DNA from: Diphasiastrum complanatum
Lineage: Eukaryota; Streptophyta; Lycopodiopsida; Lycopodiales; Lycopodiaceae
Length of the DNA: 64,000 nucleotides
Direction of reading: 5' to 3'
NCBI GenBank assembly: GCA_029204225.1
Contig: CM055095.1
Span: 40,852,141-40,916,140 of the forward strand
Shown here: positions 21,760 through 33,025 of the stretch, in pieces
How positions within the stretch are numbered: position 1 is the stretch's first letter
How the letters are laid out: each line of letters begins with the position of its first letter
The notes under the pieces: model-generated
Databases searched by the model: none
The model's input: only the letters and a program-made list of their open reading frames with translations
Told to the model about the DNA's origin: nothing
Made by a program: the position numbers and the translations under genes

Positions 21760-22739
21760 AATAATTTGATGCCTATAAATGAGACTCTTGATGGACTTAT
21801 TCATGATATACTTTAATTTACACGAAAGTTCTTGCTTGTCTTTGCATGGATGGATCTACTAACCATTGCTTACAAAGAATCAATGAAGTCCAAGATAGAG
21901 CTAATCAATTTCAAATTTAACGATCCAATTTCATAAGCGCCACACTGATAGAAAAAATAAGCACAATTGAGATATGGGACTAAAATTGACCAAATTCGAA
22001 GGCCCAAAAGTGCCAGAGCACTTGGGACACTCTCTCACTAAACGTGCATCGTTGGATGGGCACCTTGGCATGTAATGCTTGTGCATACTCTAGTGAAAGG
22101 CCATCATTTTCCCAAGGACCCTTTTGTACTTTGCATGCCACTCATGGCTTTGTTTGTCATTTTATTTGAGAAAGAGGGTTGGGTCACTTGGGTTGTAAGG
22201 CTGCCATTTCAGAGTAACAAGAAGCTTATGGATGGGACCACCACCCCCCCCCCCGCCAGAAAAATTTGGAGCAATAGGACTTTGGGCCCGCCACCGTTAG
22301 ATTTTTAAGGAATCATTCAAATCTTGCCACGTAGTCATCGGAGGCCCCTGAGAAGGTGCCAAGTGGTAGCTTTGACTCGTGGCGAGGATCCAAGTGGTTG
22401 GGCGGTGATACACAGGGCGTGCCATTGAACTCCATCGCCGACCTTTCACTCCTTCCTCTGCCTTCCCTCCCTGCGCCAACGTCAGATTCCTCCATAGCCA
22501 TTCAGATCTTGCCCCAGACGCACAAGAATTCCAGTGCGATTCTGCCGCGTGGCTAAAATCCAACCGAGAGGGGCCTCCCCCGATCCCCATATCTTAATGG
22601 CACACCAGATTTTTAAGCCCGCCCCGATTGGATACTATCAGAGCCATCTAGATTTAGCCACGTCTAATAAGCTAGTCGTCGAGAGCTGTAGACGTGGTCA
22701 GTAGCACTCGTGGCTAGCATCCAAGTGGGCGCGCGTTAC
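21760..22739. other. Intergenic and promoter-side region of the UBA gene
   Basis: No gene is seen. A run of 12 or more C residues lies at about 22242-22254. GC content rises from about 22300, as expected near a housekeeping promoter. Short ORFs on both strands at 22297-22590 overlap one another and look like chance. Confidence 0.4.
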
Positions 22740-22996
22740 ATCTTTCGTGCCGTTAGGCCCTTGGCTCTTTGACATCGAAACGCAACCTTTCGCTCATTCC
22801 TGTCTTCTTTTCTGTGTCTCCATCGCCATCGCCATCGCCATCGCCATCGCCATAGCTTCTTTTGCCTTTTTTTTCTCTGCTTTCGGTCGATCCCTTGCTT
22901 TTTCTGCTCTGGCCCATCGTTACAGCGCGGACAGATCTTCGCTCTGCTCTTCTGGATCGTATTCTTGCTTTTGCGCCTCGTGTGGAGGGCTTGCAG
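22740..22996 (+). other. Probable 5' UTR exon of the UBA-domain gene
   Basis: A GC-rich, pyrimidine-rich stretch typical of a plant transcription start ends at a good donor, CAG|GTATGC, at 22996/22997. It contains five tandem CATCGC hexamers (22821-22850). The transcription start is not defined by sequence; 22740 is approximate. Confidence 0.5.
22821..22850 (+). repeat. (CATCGC)5 hexamer microsatellite in the 5' UTR
   Basis: Five perfect copies of CATCGC are followed by a near copy (CATAGC). A chance ORF across it reads poly-(Ile-Ala), but there is no reason to think it is translated. Confidence 0.85.
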
Positions 22997-24233
22997 GTAT
23001 GCCCCCGCTTAATCGTTTCTCTCTTTTTTCTGTTCTTATCTGTTCGTGGTTTGAGGTGCTACGGTTTCAACGGCATCATAAGAATCAAACCCCCGTATGA
23101 ATCTGCATTTTTTAGGAGCAATGAAGAATTAGCATCATAATATGCAAGGATGACCGCGTTAAGGGCATGAAGTGTTGATATCTGTGAGGTTGATTTTGTG
23201 AGAGCAGCAGATCTAGTAATTCTGCTCTTTTTGGGGACATGCTGTAAGTTTTTGGATTGTTAATGGTTTGTTTTCACTGAGCGCATGGATATAATCAGAA
23301 GCCTTTCTAGCCAGATTAGGTGTTCGGCCTCACGTGTTTCTGTGGTTTTACCATGCTAGCAAATTCATCACCTACGGCCAGTTGCTGATTTTTTCTGAAT
23401 CTCTTTGAAGGAATTAAATGTTATGAAATTAGATTCAGTTAGTTTCTATTTTTCGCTTGACCGAAGTGTTTAGGTTTGTGTGCATTTCTGGGCTTCGTAA
23501 GTGCCAGGTTCTTTCGTTCTGCGCAGATATTATGACCACCGTCTGCCTCTGTTCACCTTACAATCTCAACGTCGTAGTCCGGTTCTGACGATTTTAGTGA
23601 GATCCTTCTCCGATCTCAAGCAGTTTCAGATGCAGTGGGGCTTCTCAGTTTTTAAGTGATTATTTTTCATCACTACACAACCTAGTTAAATCATGAAACA
23701 ACTCTTAGCAGGCGAGGAGGCAGCTTTGTTCATATACGTGTCTTTAAAGAGTACCGTAAATTATGAAACAGGTGAATACAAGTTTGCAAAACTTGCAAGC
23801 AAGTTAGGAAAATATAGTAAGTCTGACTTAGAGTATCTAAAAGATTTTATCTGCATGGATCACTATTCTCTCACTTTCCACCATTCGAATCAATTGATTG
23901 GACGTATTTTAAGTCTGAATGCAAAAAGGTTTTCCCAACCAATTTTGTGAGAAGGAAAAGAGTAATGTGCATAGTAACAAGGAATTTGTAATTTGAAACC
24001 CTCTGAACCCATTCAAATTAGCTAACAGACCTTTTTACTTCGAAAGGAATCTGTTTTTACCAAATTTTTTTTCATAATTTCAAAAGCAATTTTGCAACTG
24101 ATTTTGAATAATTTTGCTGCAGGATCATTCCAATCGTTGAATATTTTATGAATCTATATTGTGCCATTGCATGTAGGCTGTTTTCAAGTTGATGATAGCT
24201 GGTTGATTCCAATCTTTGTTATGGTGATTGCAG
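22997..24233 (+). other. Leader intron of the UBA gene
   Basis: Donor GTATGC at 22997; best acceptor TGATTGCAG ending at 24233, two bases before the ATG. Other possible acceptors are TTTGCTGCAG (ending about 24122) and GCATGTAG (about 24177). The sequence is T-rich like plant introns. A 5' UTR intron of about 1.2 kb can enhance expression, but this is inferred. Confidence 0.5.
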
Positions 24234-24235
24234 CA

Positions 24236-26353
24236 ATGCCTCCTAAATGTAAGAATTTAGAGAAAACGCCTGAAAAGCATAACGGGAAGGAGTGGAAGGC
24301 CTCACCTCGGCATGGCTCTGCAGGCGGTACAGTATCTGCTAATGCCTACAATCCATTTTCTGGGACTTTTCATGCTGTAGCCCCTGACTCGGGAATGCCA
24401 AGTCACAGTGGTAGGTTCAAAACCATTGACGATGGAGATGATAATGCCAGTTCAGTGGGCGCTAGTGTTGAATGCGATTCTGTGTCAAATAATGGAAGTT
24501 GTTCGGGTGAGTCAGAGGATCAAACCCAAAGCAATTACAAAGAAAAGCATGGAATTTCCGGAAGTGGAAGCCCTCCAGGTTTGGGATCGGGGTCGGAGAA
24601 AAGGGATAAAATTAGATGGAAGAATGAAAAAAAGCATCAACGCCAGAAGGAGCGGCGGGCTAAAGATCTGAAAGATCGCTCCACGGGCTACTTGATGTCA
24701 CGCAAGCTTGAGATCCTTGCCGAGCAGCTAGCTTCTATGGGTTTTCCCTCAGATCGAGCCACCATGGCCTTGATATTGAACGAAGGACACGTCGAGAGGT
24801 CAGTTGCCTGGCTTCTTGAAGGGGGATACGAGCAGGTGAAGGAGGGCTGGAAAATTGAGGGGGACTTGAAGATTGATATTTCTGAAGAGTTAGCTCGCAT
24901 TGCAGAATTAGAAATCGGGTATAAATATCCAAGGATAGAAGTGGAAAGAGCTATTGTTGCTTGTCAAGGGAATGTGGACAAGGCCGCTGAATGGTTAAGG
25001 GATCGCCATCCCATGGTGCCAGAGTCTGCTGCTAAATCTGGGAAAGTGAATGGTACACTGGAAGGGTCTGCTAGTATGCAACCATTACAGAATTCATCAG
25101 CTGAAAGTGCCTGTGCTCAGCTGCAATTTGAGGAACTGCAATGCAAAAGCAATGGGGTTCAGGTTGCAAGTAGGCATAAACGTGGAGAGAGACAAATAAG
25201 TGCCAATCAAAGCAGAGTTCAACCTCATGTCAATGGTCTCCCTCTTAGGAATTCTGAAGCTTCAATTGGAACAGGCTATTCAGGTAGAAACTCTGCCCGT
25301 GTTGGTCTCGAAGGGCTCAAGCTTTCACAAAAATCTACTGGACGAGTGTTGAATAGTAAGTTGCAAACACCATCTTCTGTTTCTCAGGATGCGATGAGAT
25401 CCTTGAGTTCTGTCAGTATGACTGCAAATCTCAGATCGTGTTTTCAAACAAAAATTCCAGTTCAAAACAATCAATCCGAGCCTAAGACATTCCACTCAAC
25501 AAATCAGCAACCCTTTTTATCTCAAAAAGTATCTCATGCTTCTGCAGGTAGTGCTCATCATGTTGGATGCACTGTGCCAAATTCTTTGGCACCAACTGGG
25601 CCTAATCTACCTGGTTTGAACAAGTATCAGAGTGTAACTAGTTCGGCGTCTTCAACTGCACCTGACATACGAAAACCTTCAGGCGTTGTGTTGAAGGGAG
25701 TTATTAGCACAACTTCCTCAGCTCAGGAACGTAGCAGGAGCAACCCAGAGCCAGAGTCTTTTCGGGCAATGCATTCCACAATGGGTGAAGCCTCTGAAAG
25801 ATTGAACGACTTAAAGAGTGTGATCTTTTCGTCAGAAACATCATTTCATTCCACAAACTTGGAGCTGTCTTCCACATATTCTCCAAAAACGGTTCAACTC
25901 TCTTCTGAACTCTTGGCTGGATGGGGTTTGGGAGCACCCGGAGGATATGTTGATTGGAGCATGGCATCAATGACTACTTGTGATTACAGGACCATTGACT
26001 GGAGTATGCCGCACTCACCTTCAAATTCATCAGAGACAGGGTTATGGGGAGTATATAAAGGTCTGCCAACTACTCTAAACTTGCAAAAAGAGTCACAACA
26101 CGGGCAAGATTTTTCCAAGGATTTGGGTTCATATTTGCAGAGTTCAACAGTTTGTTCTAGTCTCTCTAGAGATCTTGGTAACTATGACATTTGGGGTAGT
26201 TCAAAGTTGAAAGGAAACTCAAAGACATTAGGGGCTCAGGAAGTTGATTCAGGCCGCTCATCATCCTTAGGAGTAGAAGAGTGGACTTCTCCCTTTGCTG
26301 GAAAAGACCTGTTCACGTTGTCACAACAGACTGTATCTTCTTCCTCCCTTTAA
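24236..26353 (+). CDS. UBA-domain protein, 705 aa, plant family
   Basis: The open frame reaches back to 24161, but ATG 24236 (MPPKCKNLEK), just after a splice acceptor, is the likely start. The order is: N-terminal low-complexity region with AYNPFSGTFH; acidic Ser-rich segment (SVSNNGSCSGESED); basic segment RWKNEKKHQRQKERR (about residues 125-140); UBA domain about 157-197 (LAEQLASMGFPSDRATMAL with the MGF loop); second UBA-like domain about 213-258 (ISEELARIAELE, VERAIVACQGNVDKAAEWL); long Ser/Gln-rich disordered C-terminus ending GAPGGYVDWSM and similar motifs. UBA domains bind ubiquitin, so a role in ubiquitin signalling is likely; the exact role of this plant family is not known to me. 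The coding region is one exon and fully intact, the only clear host gene here. Confidence 0.9.
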   Translation: MPPKCKNLEKTPEKHNGKEWKASPRHGSAGGTVSANAYNPFSGTFHAVAPDSGMPSHSGRFKTIDDGDDNASSVGASVECDSVSNNGSCSGESEDQTQSNYKEKHGISGSGSPPGLGSGSEKRDKIRWKNEKKHQRQKERRAKDLKDRSTGYLMSRKLEILAEQLASMGFPSDRATMALILNEGHVERSVAWLLEGGYEQVKEGWKIEGDLKIDISEELARIAELEIGYKYPRIEVERAIVACQGNVDKAAEWLRDRHPMVPESAAKSGKVNGTLEGSASMQPLQNSSAESACAQLQFEELQCKSNGVQVASRHKRGERQISANQSRVQPHVNGLPLRNSEASIGTGYSGRNSARVGLEGLKLSQKSTGRVLNSKLQTPSSVSQDAMRSLSSVSMTANLRSCFQTKIPVQNNQSEPKTFHSTNQQPFLSQKVSHASAGSAHHVGCTVPNSLAPTGPNLPGLNKYQSVTSSASSTAPDIRKPSGVVLKGVISTTSSAQERSRSNPEPESFRAMHSTMGEASERLNDLKSVIFSSETSFHSTNLELSSTYSPKTVQLSSELLAGWGLGAPGGYVDWSMASMTTCDYRTIDWSMPHSPSNSSETGLWGVYKGLPTTLNLQKESQHGQDFSKDLGSYLQSSTVCSSLSRDLGNYDIWGSSKLKGNSKTLGAQEVDSGRSSSLGVEEWTSPFAGKDLFTLSQQTVSSSSL

Positions 26354-27548
26354 ATAGGCTTTTGACGGATTTCAAAAGCATAATGAACTCTAAGGTTGTC
26401 TACCCTCAAACCTGGTGTGTCCTGTTTACTGTTGAATTGAAACGCTTTGAATTGTTTGCATGCTTCTTCTATTTTTTGTTTTTTACCAACTAGTTTGACT
26501 TCCAAAGCTTTGGAGAAAGTTTTTGTTTTTTGGATGTGAATAAATGAGAATGGCTTAAGCATTGGTGCTCGGTACATAATTTCTGCTGTAAAGAGCTAGT
26601 ATCATCTGTTTCTTGGTAGGTAATGTTTGGGGTAATTTTTGAGCTGCAAAAAAACTTGGAATCTTGTATCAGAATGCTGCCTGGGAAGACTGTAGATAGG
26701 TAGTTATACTTGGGAGGACTGTACTAGATAAGTGATCATACACCTTGTTAAATGCACTTCTTTTCACACAGCTCGTGATTATTGAAGTGATGGCTTTAAT
26801 TATATGCAGTGGTATTCACAAAATGCTTTCGTAACTGTGACGCTTCTGTTCATAGGCATGGGCAGCCATCAAAGCTTGTTGTATTGATGAGGCTGTTAAC
26901 TGCCAGTCTCGTTTAATGAGTTTATTCTGTTTTTTTAGCGTCAAAGTTTGTTACCAATATAGTCTTTAGGGAGTGCCATTGAGTTTGTCCAGTTGGCAGT
27001 AGGAGGTTTCTGCAGTGTAGCTGCAGTTGTATTAATTTTTGGAGGTTGATGATGTAGGTGGGTATGTTGTAGAGCATTGTTCTTGTTATATCAAATTTTC
27101 TGACACATTTGGGGAGGATTTCATATACTACACCTTGTTCTTTTTTTATATGCTGGACTTGGCATAGTATTAAATACTGTATTCTCTCCTGCCGTCAAAC
27201 CATAAATTGCTTGAGTTCATGATGATTATACAAATTTCTCATTGCAGTGCAGCTGTAAGTATAGAAGGCTTGTAAATAATCATTTCTGGTTCAGCTAAGT
27301 GTCCACATTGTGCTCTTTGTTTATATTACAACTTTTACTATTATGGTTTTGACAGATACTTGTTTGAGTGATACTTGTGTGATGTCAAACCTGAAAGTTT
27401 ACGTCTTCAATGCTACTTTTCAATCTAATCATGTGAGCAGCTAATCATAATTTTAAAGGCAAATCGTTGCGGCATTATGTTTTATTATGACTAAATTTTT
27501 TCTGCAAGATGGCCTCATTGTAGTGCTTTGTACATATGTGACTTGGTA
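26354..27548 (+). other. 3' UTR and flank of the UBA gene
   Basis: An AATAAA signal lies at about 26538, so a short 3' UTR ending near 26560-26600 is plausible. Beyond it the sequence is T-rich with no coding capacity or recognisable repeats. Confidence 0.45.
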
Positions 27549-30096
27549 TCAAAGCACTTTTTGAGGATAGTGAAGCTTTCTCCAACAATTGTTCTTGCCA
27601 CATATTTTGGCAATTGCATTAAAAAATATGGGAGCTAAGAAATCATCCCATTTGGTGGAGACACCTATCAAAATTTCTAAGTCCCGGACGAATGTTGCGG
27701 CTACGCGGACTGTGGGGTTAGGACACTTGATATACGTTGTCAAAAACTGGATGAGATCCTTCTTAATATCTACATCCGTGTCCCATCCGTGCTCTGATGG
27801 AATTTTCGGCCAATTCATGGTGTTCACGGTGATCTGGTCCAGTGGTGTACCACACTCCGCCCATTTGGATCGTTGTGTGATAGGAGGAAGTGTGGGTTAA
27901 CCCGTAGTTGTCGAGGACTTGTCACGTAGGTTCTGATGGCCACAGGGTCTCTTTCGAACATTTGCTGGCACCATTCCGGTTGGGGTTGTAATGCTGGAAG
28001 GCTCTTAAGCTCATTGCCCTTGATCGTCTGGGCTGAAAATGACACTTGCCAACCACCGCGTGAAGATTCGTAGGGATATTTGACTAATAAGTCATTGATT
28101 TGATCCTCTACGGATTTTGGTCCGCAAAAGGCACAGTTGGAAGATATGCTGTGAGAGCCCTGAGAGGTGGAGGCTTGTTGTTCCCCCTGGACTTGCCCTT
28201 GGCTTGGATCTGTGCCTTTTCTTGGATCTAGGCTCTGGTCTTGTGTACTGTCCTCGGCTACGTCTGGGCCTTGATCTTGAGACTCGAGCTCCGTTGCTTC
28301 TTTGCCCTTGTCTTGGCCGGAACTCGCCAGTGCAACTTCAATTGTGGGTGATGCTAGAATTACCACCGGGGCTGGCTGGGGTTGTTGTTCCATGTGCCTT
28401 TGGCAGGCCTTGAGAGCGGTTTTTGTTTGTTGGAACTCTTGGATTGCGCTTTGTGGGTACCTGTCAAATTCCGCTTGGTAGCTATCCCCGGAGCGTTTGT
28501 CGTTATACATTCACTTGCTGCCTTATAAATCCATCTCGGCTTGACTGAGAGGACGATTGGCAGGGATTGGTTGGGCTAGCCAACCAGCCTTTTCCTCTTG
28601 TAGGGCATGTACCTCCGCTCCCAGGCGTTGATTTTCGATTTCGAATACTTGGCCTGGAGCGGGCAAGTCGTTGCGCTGCTTGTTGCTGGATCTCCTGGAC
28701 CATTGTTTGATTTGAAGAGCTTCTTTAATGTATTTCTGGAAATCGTCTTCATGATGTTTCAGCTCCAGTACCTCCTCTTTCTCTGCCTGCTCATGTTGAA
28801 TGGCTACCTGCAGATCTTGTTGGAGCTGGGTGATTTCTGCTCTCAGTTCTGTGTTATTGGTGGCCAATTCGAATACACGGCCGTCCAATAAGGCTTTGGC
28901 AACTACCGCATCCTGGACAAAGGTGCCCAAGATTTGGTATGCCGACATGAGGTCCATAGGCCCGGCCAGTATGGTGCTCGTAGGGGCTTGGTGAGATGTC
29001 GCCCGGATGACCTACACGTCCTTGTCGTCATCCTCTATGAGTTTCTATTGTTCTACCATGCCCTCTGGTGCGGTGGGATTAGCACGGTTAGGCGATGACA
29101 CGTACTCTGTTTGCTGGAATGCATCAGATGAATCTCGAGGAGTGAGTGGAGTGGCGGAAGTGTGTACAGGTGGTGGAATAGGTTGTTCGAAGGAAGGAAT
29201 GATAGGAATTGTAGGAAAGTGAAGGGTGGTATCGAGGATGGAAGGAGATGTTGGAGGTATGAGGTTGAAGATTTTCATCCAATCGAGGGTGTTGGGCGAT
29301 ATCTGGGAATCGAGAGGGTCAATATTAAGAAGTGGAGTGGAAACGGAAGAAGTAAGAGATGTAGGAGAGATGAAAGATGTGATGGTGATGGAGGGTGTGG
29401 AAGAGACGAGAACGGTTGCAGAAGGTGGAGGAATGGAGGTGATGATACTAGAAGTGGTGACATCAGTGGATGTAGAAGCGGAAGCGGAAGAAGAAGCGGA
29501 TGCAGGGCGAGATGGTTTGGTGCGTTGTCGGGTAGCAGGAGAGCTAGCTGAGGTTGAGGCAGTGCCACACATACGTTTGCTGGACGGGGAGTTAGTTGAA
29601 TCGAAATGAGTAGAGGTAGTTGCAGTGGTAGGGGGAAAAAGGCTGGTGTATGGAATGATGGTGGATAGGACGTCATATCGATTAAAATCTTGAACTTTCT
29701 GTTCAATGAGAGGTTGCAAAGAAGAGGTCCTACGACGATTCGATCGCGCGGGTTGGGTTTGATGGCAAGGTACAATTCATTGATGGTGGGCACAATCGAG
29801 GGGTTAGAGAATTCAATGTAGGATTCCACAATTTGGATGAGGAGGTTGGATTGAATGTGATCCAAACTTGATACGACTAGAAAATTGTTCAGATGGGCAG
29901 TGACTCAGACGGTGGGATTATTGATAGCTTCTATCAAATAACCATTGTTAGTCTTCATAACGGTTTCAGGAGTAGGAGAGATCAGGTAGGGTTTGATCAG
30001 GTTAGGAGCACGACGGTGGGTTGGCTTAGGTCTATCACCATAAACAATCTCGATGGTAGCCAGGGAGTTAGGCCATGAGGACGAAGTCCATGTCAA
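27549..30096 (-). pseudogene. Long reverse-strand pseudogene, unrecognised, coiled-coil
   Basis: Reading down from 30096: NLIKPYLISPTPETVMK, an in-frame stop, then LLIQIVESYIEFSNPSIVP and IKPNPRDRIVVGPLL; a frameshift near 29715; a Ser/Thr/Pro-rich stretch to 29045; then 29719-27824 stays in one frame with about four stops. 28950-28530 is a Glu/Gln-rich coiled coil (ELRAEITQLQQDLQVAIQ). 28460-28140 is rich in Gln, Asp and Ser. A last part (27827-27549) is in another frame. In all about 850 codons, more GC-rich than its surroundings. I do not recognise the family; it may be a gag-like or structural ORF of a mobile element or a dead host gene. Confidence 0.45.
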
Positions 30097-30217
30097 TGGC
30101 AGAGGAAAATAGCATTGGGTAAATGCCCATTGCTTGGAGAAGAGGACTGGCTGCTTGGACCCATGGGGTGACTAGAGACTCTGAAGACAGAGCCCAGATT
30201 TGAGTATTTGTAGGGAT

Positions 30218-30654
30218 TGGATCACAAAAACTCAATGTACATAGTGAACTAGCTTGAGATTGCCAATGAGCTCCAAAAATATTCTATCTTCTCACTATGG
30301 GAGCTTGGAATACATAGCAAATTCGACTTCCTTCTTGAAGTTAGGTGGATTTCTAGCATGTAATAAGAAAGTTAACTCACTCTTTTTGCCCTAAAATGAA
30401 ACCCTAGCCTAGATCCTAGAGTTATGCTTGGTAGGTAGCTTGTTGGTCAAATTTTCACCTTGAACTTAGCTGTAGGTCCTATAAAGTAGGGATGACCACC
30501 AAATAGACATGACCAACTCTCTTGACTTGACTTAACCTACATTAGGAGTGGGCTGCCACGTGGCATCTTGGCCTTCCATGTGTGGAACCCAATTATACAC
30601 AATATTTACAAAGTTCTACATGACTAGATTTGTCAAAATAGGCTATTTTTCACA
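30218..30654 (-). repeat. LTR of copia family E, 437 bp, inverted
   Basis: In its own direction it starts TGTGAAAAATAGCC (after GAGGAG, a short polypurine tract) and ends TTTGTGATCCA. A copy of the same length in the forward direction lies at 42434-42870. Both diverge from flanking DNA at the same two points, which defines the unit. Confidence 0.78.
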
Positions 30655-31080
30655 CTCCTCAAATCTAGCTTCATATGCAAGGTTCCCTTGTTTGTCCTCC
30701 TCCTCTTTTGCTCTTAGCCTCTTGTAGCATTCAGATGCATAATGCCCCTTCTTTCCACAAAAGAAGCATTTTTGCTTTGACTTGTCCTTTGAACTTGATG
30801 CATCATCTTCTTCTTTGGCCTCCTTGAGATGCTTCTTCTTTCCATTGGTCTTCTTTTTGCCATTGAATGAGAAATTGGCTTTCCCATCTCCATCCTCCAA
30901 AGACAATGAACTCATTCTTGCCTTGGTGTGGAGCATCCTACACTCTTCAGCACCTAATACATTGTGAAGTTTTTCTATAGTTGGCAAAGTGTCTTGGATG
31001 GCAATACTTTGGACCAAATTTGCAAAGTCATCTCCTAGACCATTAAGGACAATTTGTACAAGCTCTCTGCATCATGAATC
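30655..31080 (-). pseudogene. Copia gag fragment with intact zinc knuckle
   Basis: Reverse strand: SIAIQDTLPTIEKLHNVLGA, a basic linker (GKKKTNGKKKHLKEA), CFFCGKKGHYASEC knuckle, then YEARFEECEK running directly into GAGGAG and the LTR. The gag 3' end abuts the 3' LTR, so pol is absent. The gag N-terminal half is also missing: the next sequence (about 31100) is from a different part of pol in the opposite direction. Confidence 0.8.
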
Positions 31081-31099
31081 TTCTCTCCAATGGAAGCCA

Positions 31100-31505
31100 A
31101 CTCCTTATTTAGAGACTTGATCAAGGGTCTTAAGGTTGAGTTTGATGGTGATACATGCTTGATCAAGAAAAAAGATATTGTGATTGCAAGAGGCAAAAGT
31201 AAGGTAAGTTATTCAACTTGATGCTTGTGTTATTGCTAACCAAGTTGGATGTGTTGCAAAAGAGCAAATGTCAATGCAAGAGGTTTGGCACAAGAGGATG
31301 GGGCATCTTAAATTCAAGTCATTGGAGGTAATGGCAAGAAAGCAAGTTGTGATTGGTCATCCAAGCTACTTAACTAGCATCAATCATGTTTGTAAGCAAT
31401 GTGCTTTGTCAAAGTCACATAGGTTACCTTATTAGAGATCTACATCTAGATATACTATATCTTTTCAAGTTGTGCATTCAGATATTCATGGAGTTACTAC
31501 AATTA
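31100..31505 (+). pseudogene. Copia GAG_pre-integrase fragment
   Basis: Forward strand: VEFDGDTCLIKKKDIVIARG, then VWHKRMGHLKFKSLEVMA, CKQCALSKSHRLPY, a stop, and VVHSDIHGV, the start of an integrase core. It sits head-on against the reverse-strand gag fragment, so an inversion or two separate insertions are needed. Confidence 0.75.
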
Positions 31506-31654
31506 GCAATAGTGATAATCACTGATGAGTTTGGACAGAATTGCTGATTACTAGTGGTTACTTCGGATGCAAGCAAATTCCACCTCTGGAGGTGCATAAA
31601 AAATACAAAGAGAAATTGAAAACTTGGCATTACGTGCACGTGAGAGAGAGATAA

Positions 31655-31658
<4 letters not shown>

Positions 31659-31710
<52 letters not shown>
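31659..31710. repeat. (GA)n microsatellite, about 26 units
   Basis: An uninterrupted GA/CT dinucleotide run. Poly-(Leu-Ser) ORFs across it on the reverse strand are artefacts. 31711-32250 holds no gene; a GC-rich segment near 31990-32025 (GGGGGAGGCCCACGCCCGGG) may belong to the 3' end of the non-LTR element to its right. Confidence 0.9.
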
Positions 31711-31713
<3 letters not shown>

Positions 31714-32250
31714 AAATCAATCTGTTCTGAATAACTTGACACTATTATTCCGTAACAACCTAACTTCAAAAGCCATAATATCACACCTGCATCTATGATT
31801 TCAAGATTTGGAGAAGCATAATGCATCATTACTATTTTTAGACACATCCAAAAGTGCACTACACTTTGTAAGGTACTTTTACTATTATTAAAAAGTACTT
31901 TTAGTTATTTTTAGAAAATTGAAATCCTAAACATACTATTGTTAGTAATTCGTATGCTATTTTTTGGAAAAAGATCACTAGGTTGTCAGACCGGGGGAGG
32001 CCCACGCCCGGGGGCCCTACCCTATACTTAACATTTCAATCATCAATGAACAACCTTGGTGCATTTATTCATAGAAAATACGAGTAGGTACATAGATGAA
32101 AAAGATATGTACCCCCCGAAGGGAAAATTTAAGCAAAAGTAGATTCAAACAAGAGCGAAGCTTGCAGTAAATCTAAGATTAATCCAGATTCTGGCATTAA
32201 AAATAAAAATGCAAAGACTATGATGATGTTAGTGGGAGTCTGCCAACTGA

Positions 32251-33000
32251 CTACAGAAGATCAAAAAAGTGAAGAGGTGGTGAGTCGGCTAATGAAGGGA
32301 GATGAGATGTAGCAGACCCAGCCACCGTCGCCCGTTGCAGGATTGATAGGGCCTGAGCACGTTGCAAGGCAATGGAAATACGTTGTTTGAAAGAAGCCAT
32401 GAGCATAGAACCAAGAATACCTTGACGCTCTACCGCCTGATGAGAACACATGCGAAGAAAATCCTCAAAAGTGCCATAAGTCTCAATTGTCAGGGGAATG
32501 AAAGCTTCAGTAGGGTGCTTGTCGGAGTAGTCAGTTTTTTCCTTCTCCTATGCTGCCACACCTGCCGCTTTTCCTGGTGTGAAGGCAGAGCGAGGCAGTA
32601 GATCACCACGCGTGGGATCAACAACAACAACATCTGCCAAAGTACGAAGCCCATCCCGAGAGAGGACAATGTCAACACGCCTGCGGGAAGAGTGTGACAT
32701 GGTAGAAGGAAGAACATGAGACTGCTCTCTGAGGACAAGGAATCCTCCATCTCTGGCTATAGTGGTCGGCTGCATTTCTGACAACATCACGCGTAGTTGT
32801 GCGCTCACTCCCGGAAGGACAACGGAGGAGGTGGATAGCAAGAGCATCAATAGGTTGACCACAAACACACCTGGAGAGACCCAAGACTGAAGGATGAGGT
32901 AGCCCCAAGCGAAGACGAAGAGCCGTAGTGAAGATGGCTGAAGACAATCGAAAGGAAGGAATAACAGGCCGAGCTAGCCCCCGCACCTGGACTCGCACAA
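32251..33000 (-). pseudogene. C-terminal Cys-His motif and endonuclease-like region
   Basis: RLRLGLPHPSVLGLSRCVCG and HLLRCPSGSERTTT form a CxC...HxxxC motif. After a frameshift RRVDIVLSRDGLRTLADVVV and VDPTRGD resemble the (P/R)D...D catalytic pattern of restriction-like endonucleases. The tail has EAFIPLTIETYGTFEDFL-like and ISIALQRAQALSILQRA segments. It would cut target DNA in an intact element; assignment is by pattern only. Confidence 0.55.
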
Positions 33001-33025
33001 GAAAGAAGCCGAGCTTGATGCAATG

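Noticed and set aside
22747-23100. ORF of 117 codons with a poly-(Ile-Ala) stretch before the UBA gene
   Set aside because: It is created by the CATCGC hexamer repeat in a 5' UTR exon and runs across a good splice donor at 22997.
29162-29609. Forward Gly/Arg/Glu-rich ORFs
   Set aside because: They are antisense to the Ser/Thr/Pro-rich part of the reverse-strand pseudogene and have no independent signal.
31478-31859. Reverse-strand ORFs with long Leu-Ser runs
   Set aside because: They are translations of the (GA)n microsatellite.
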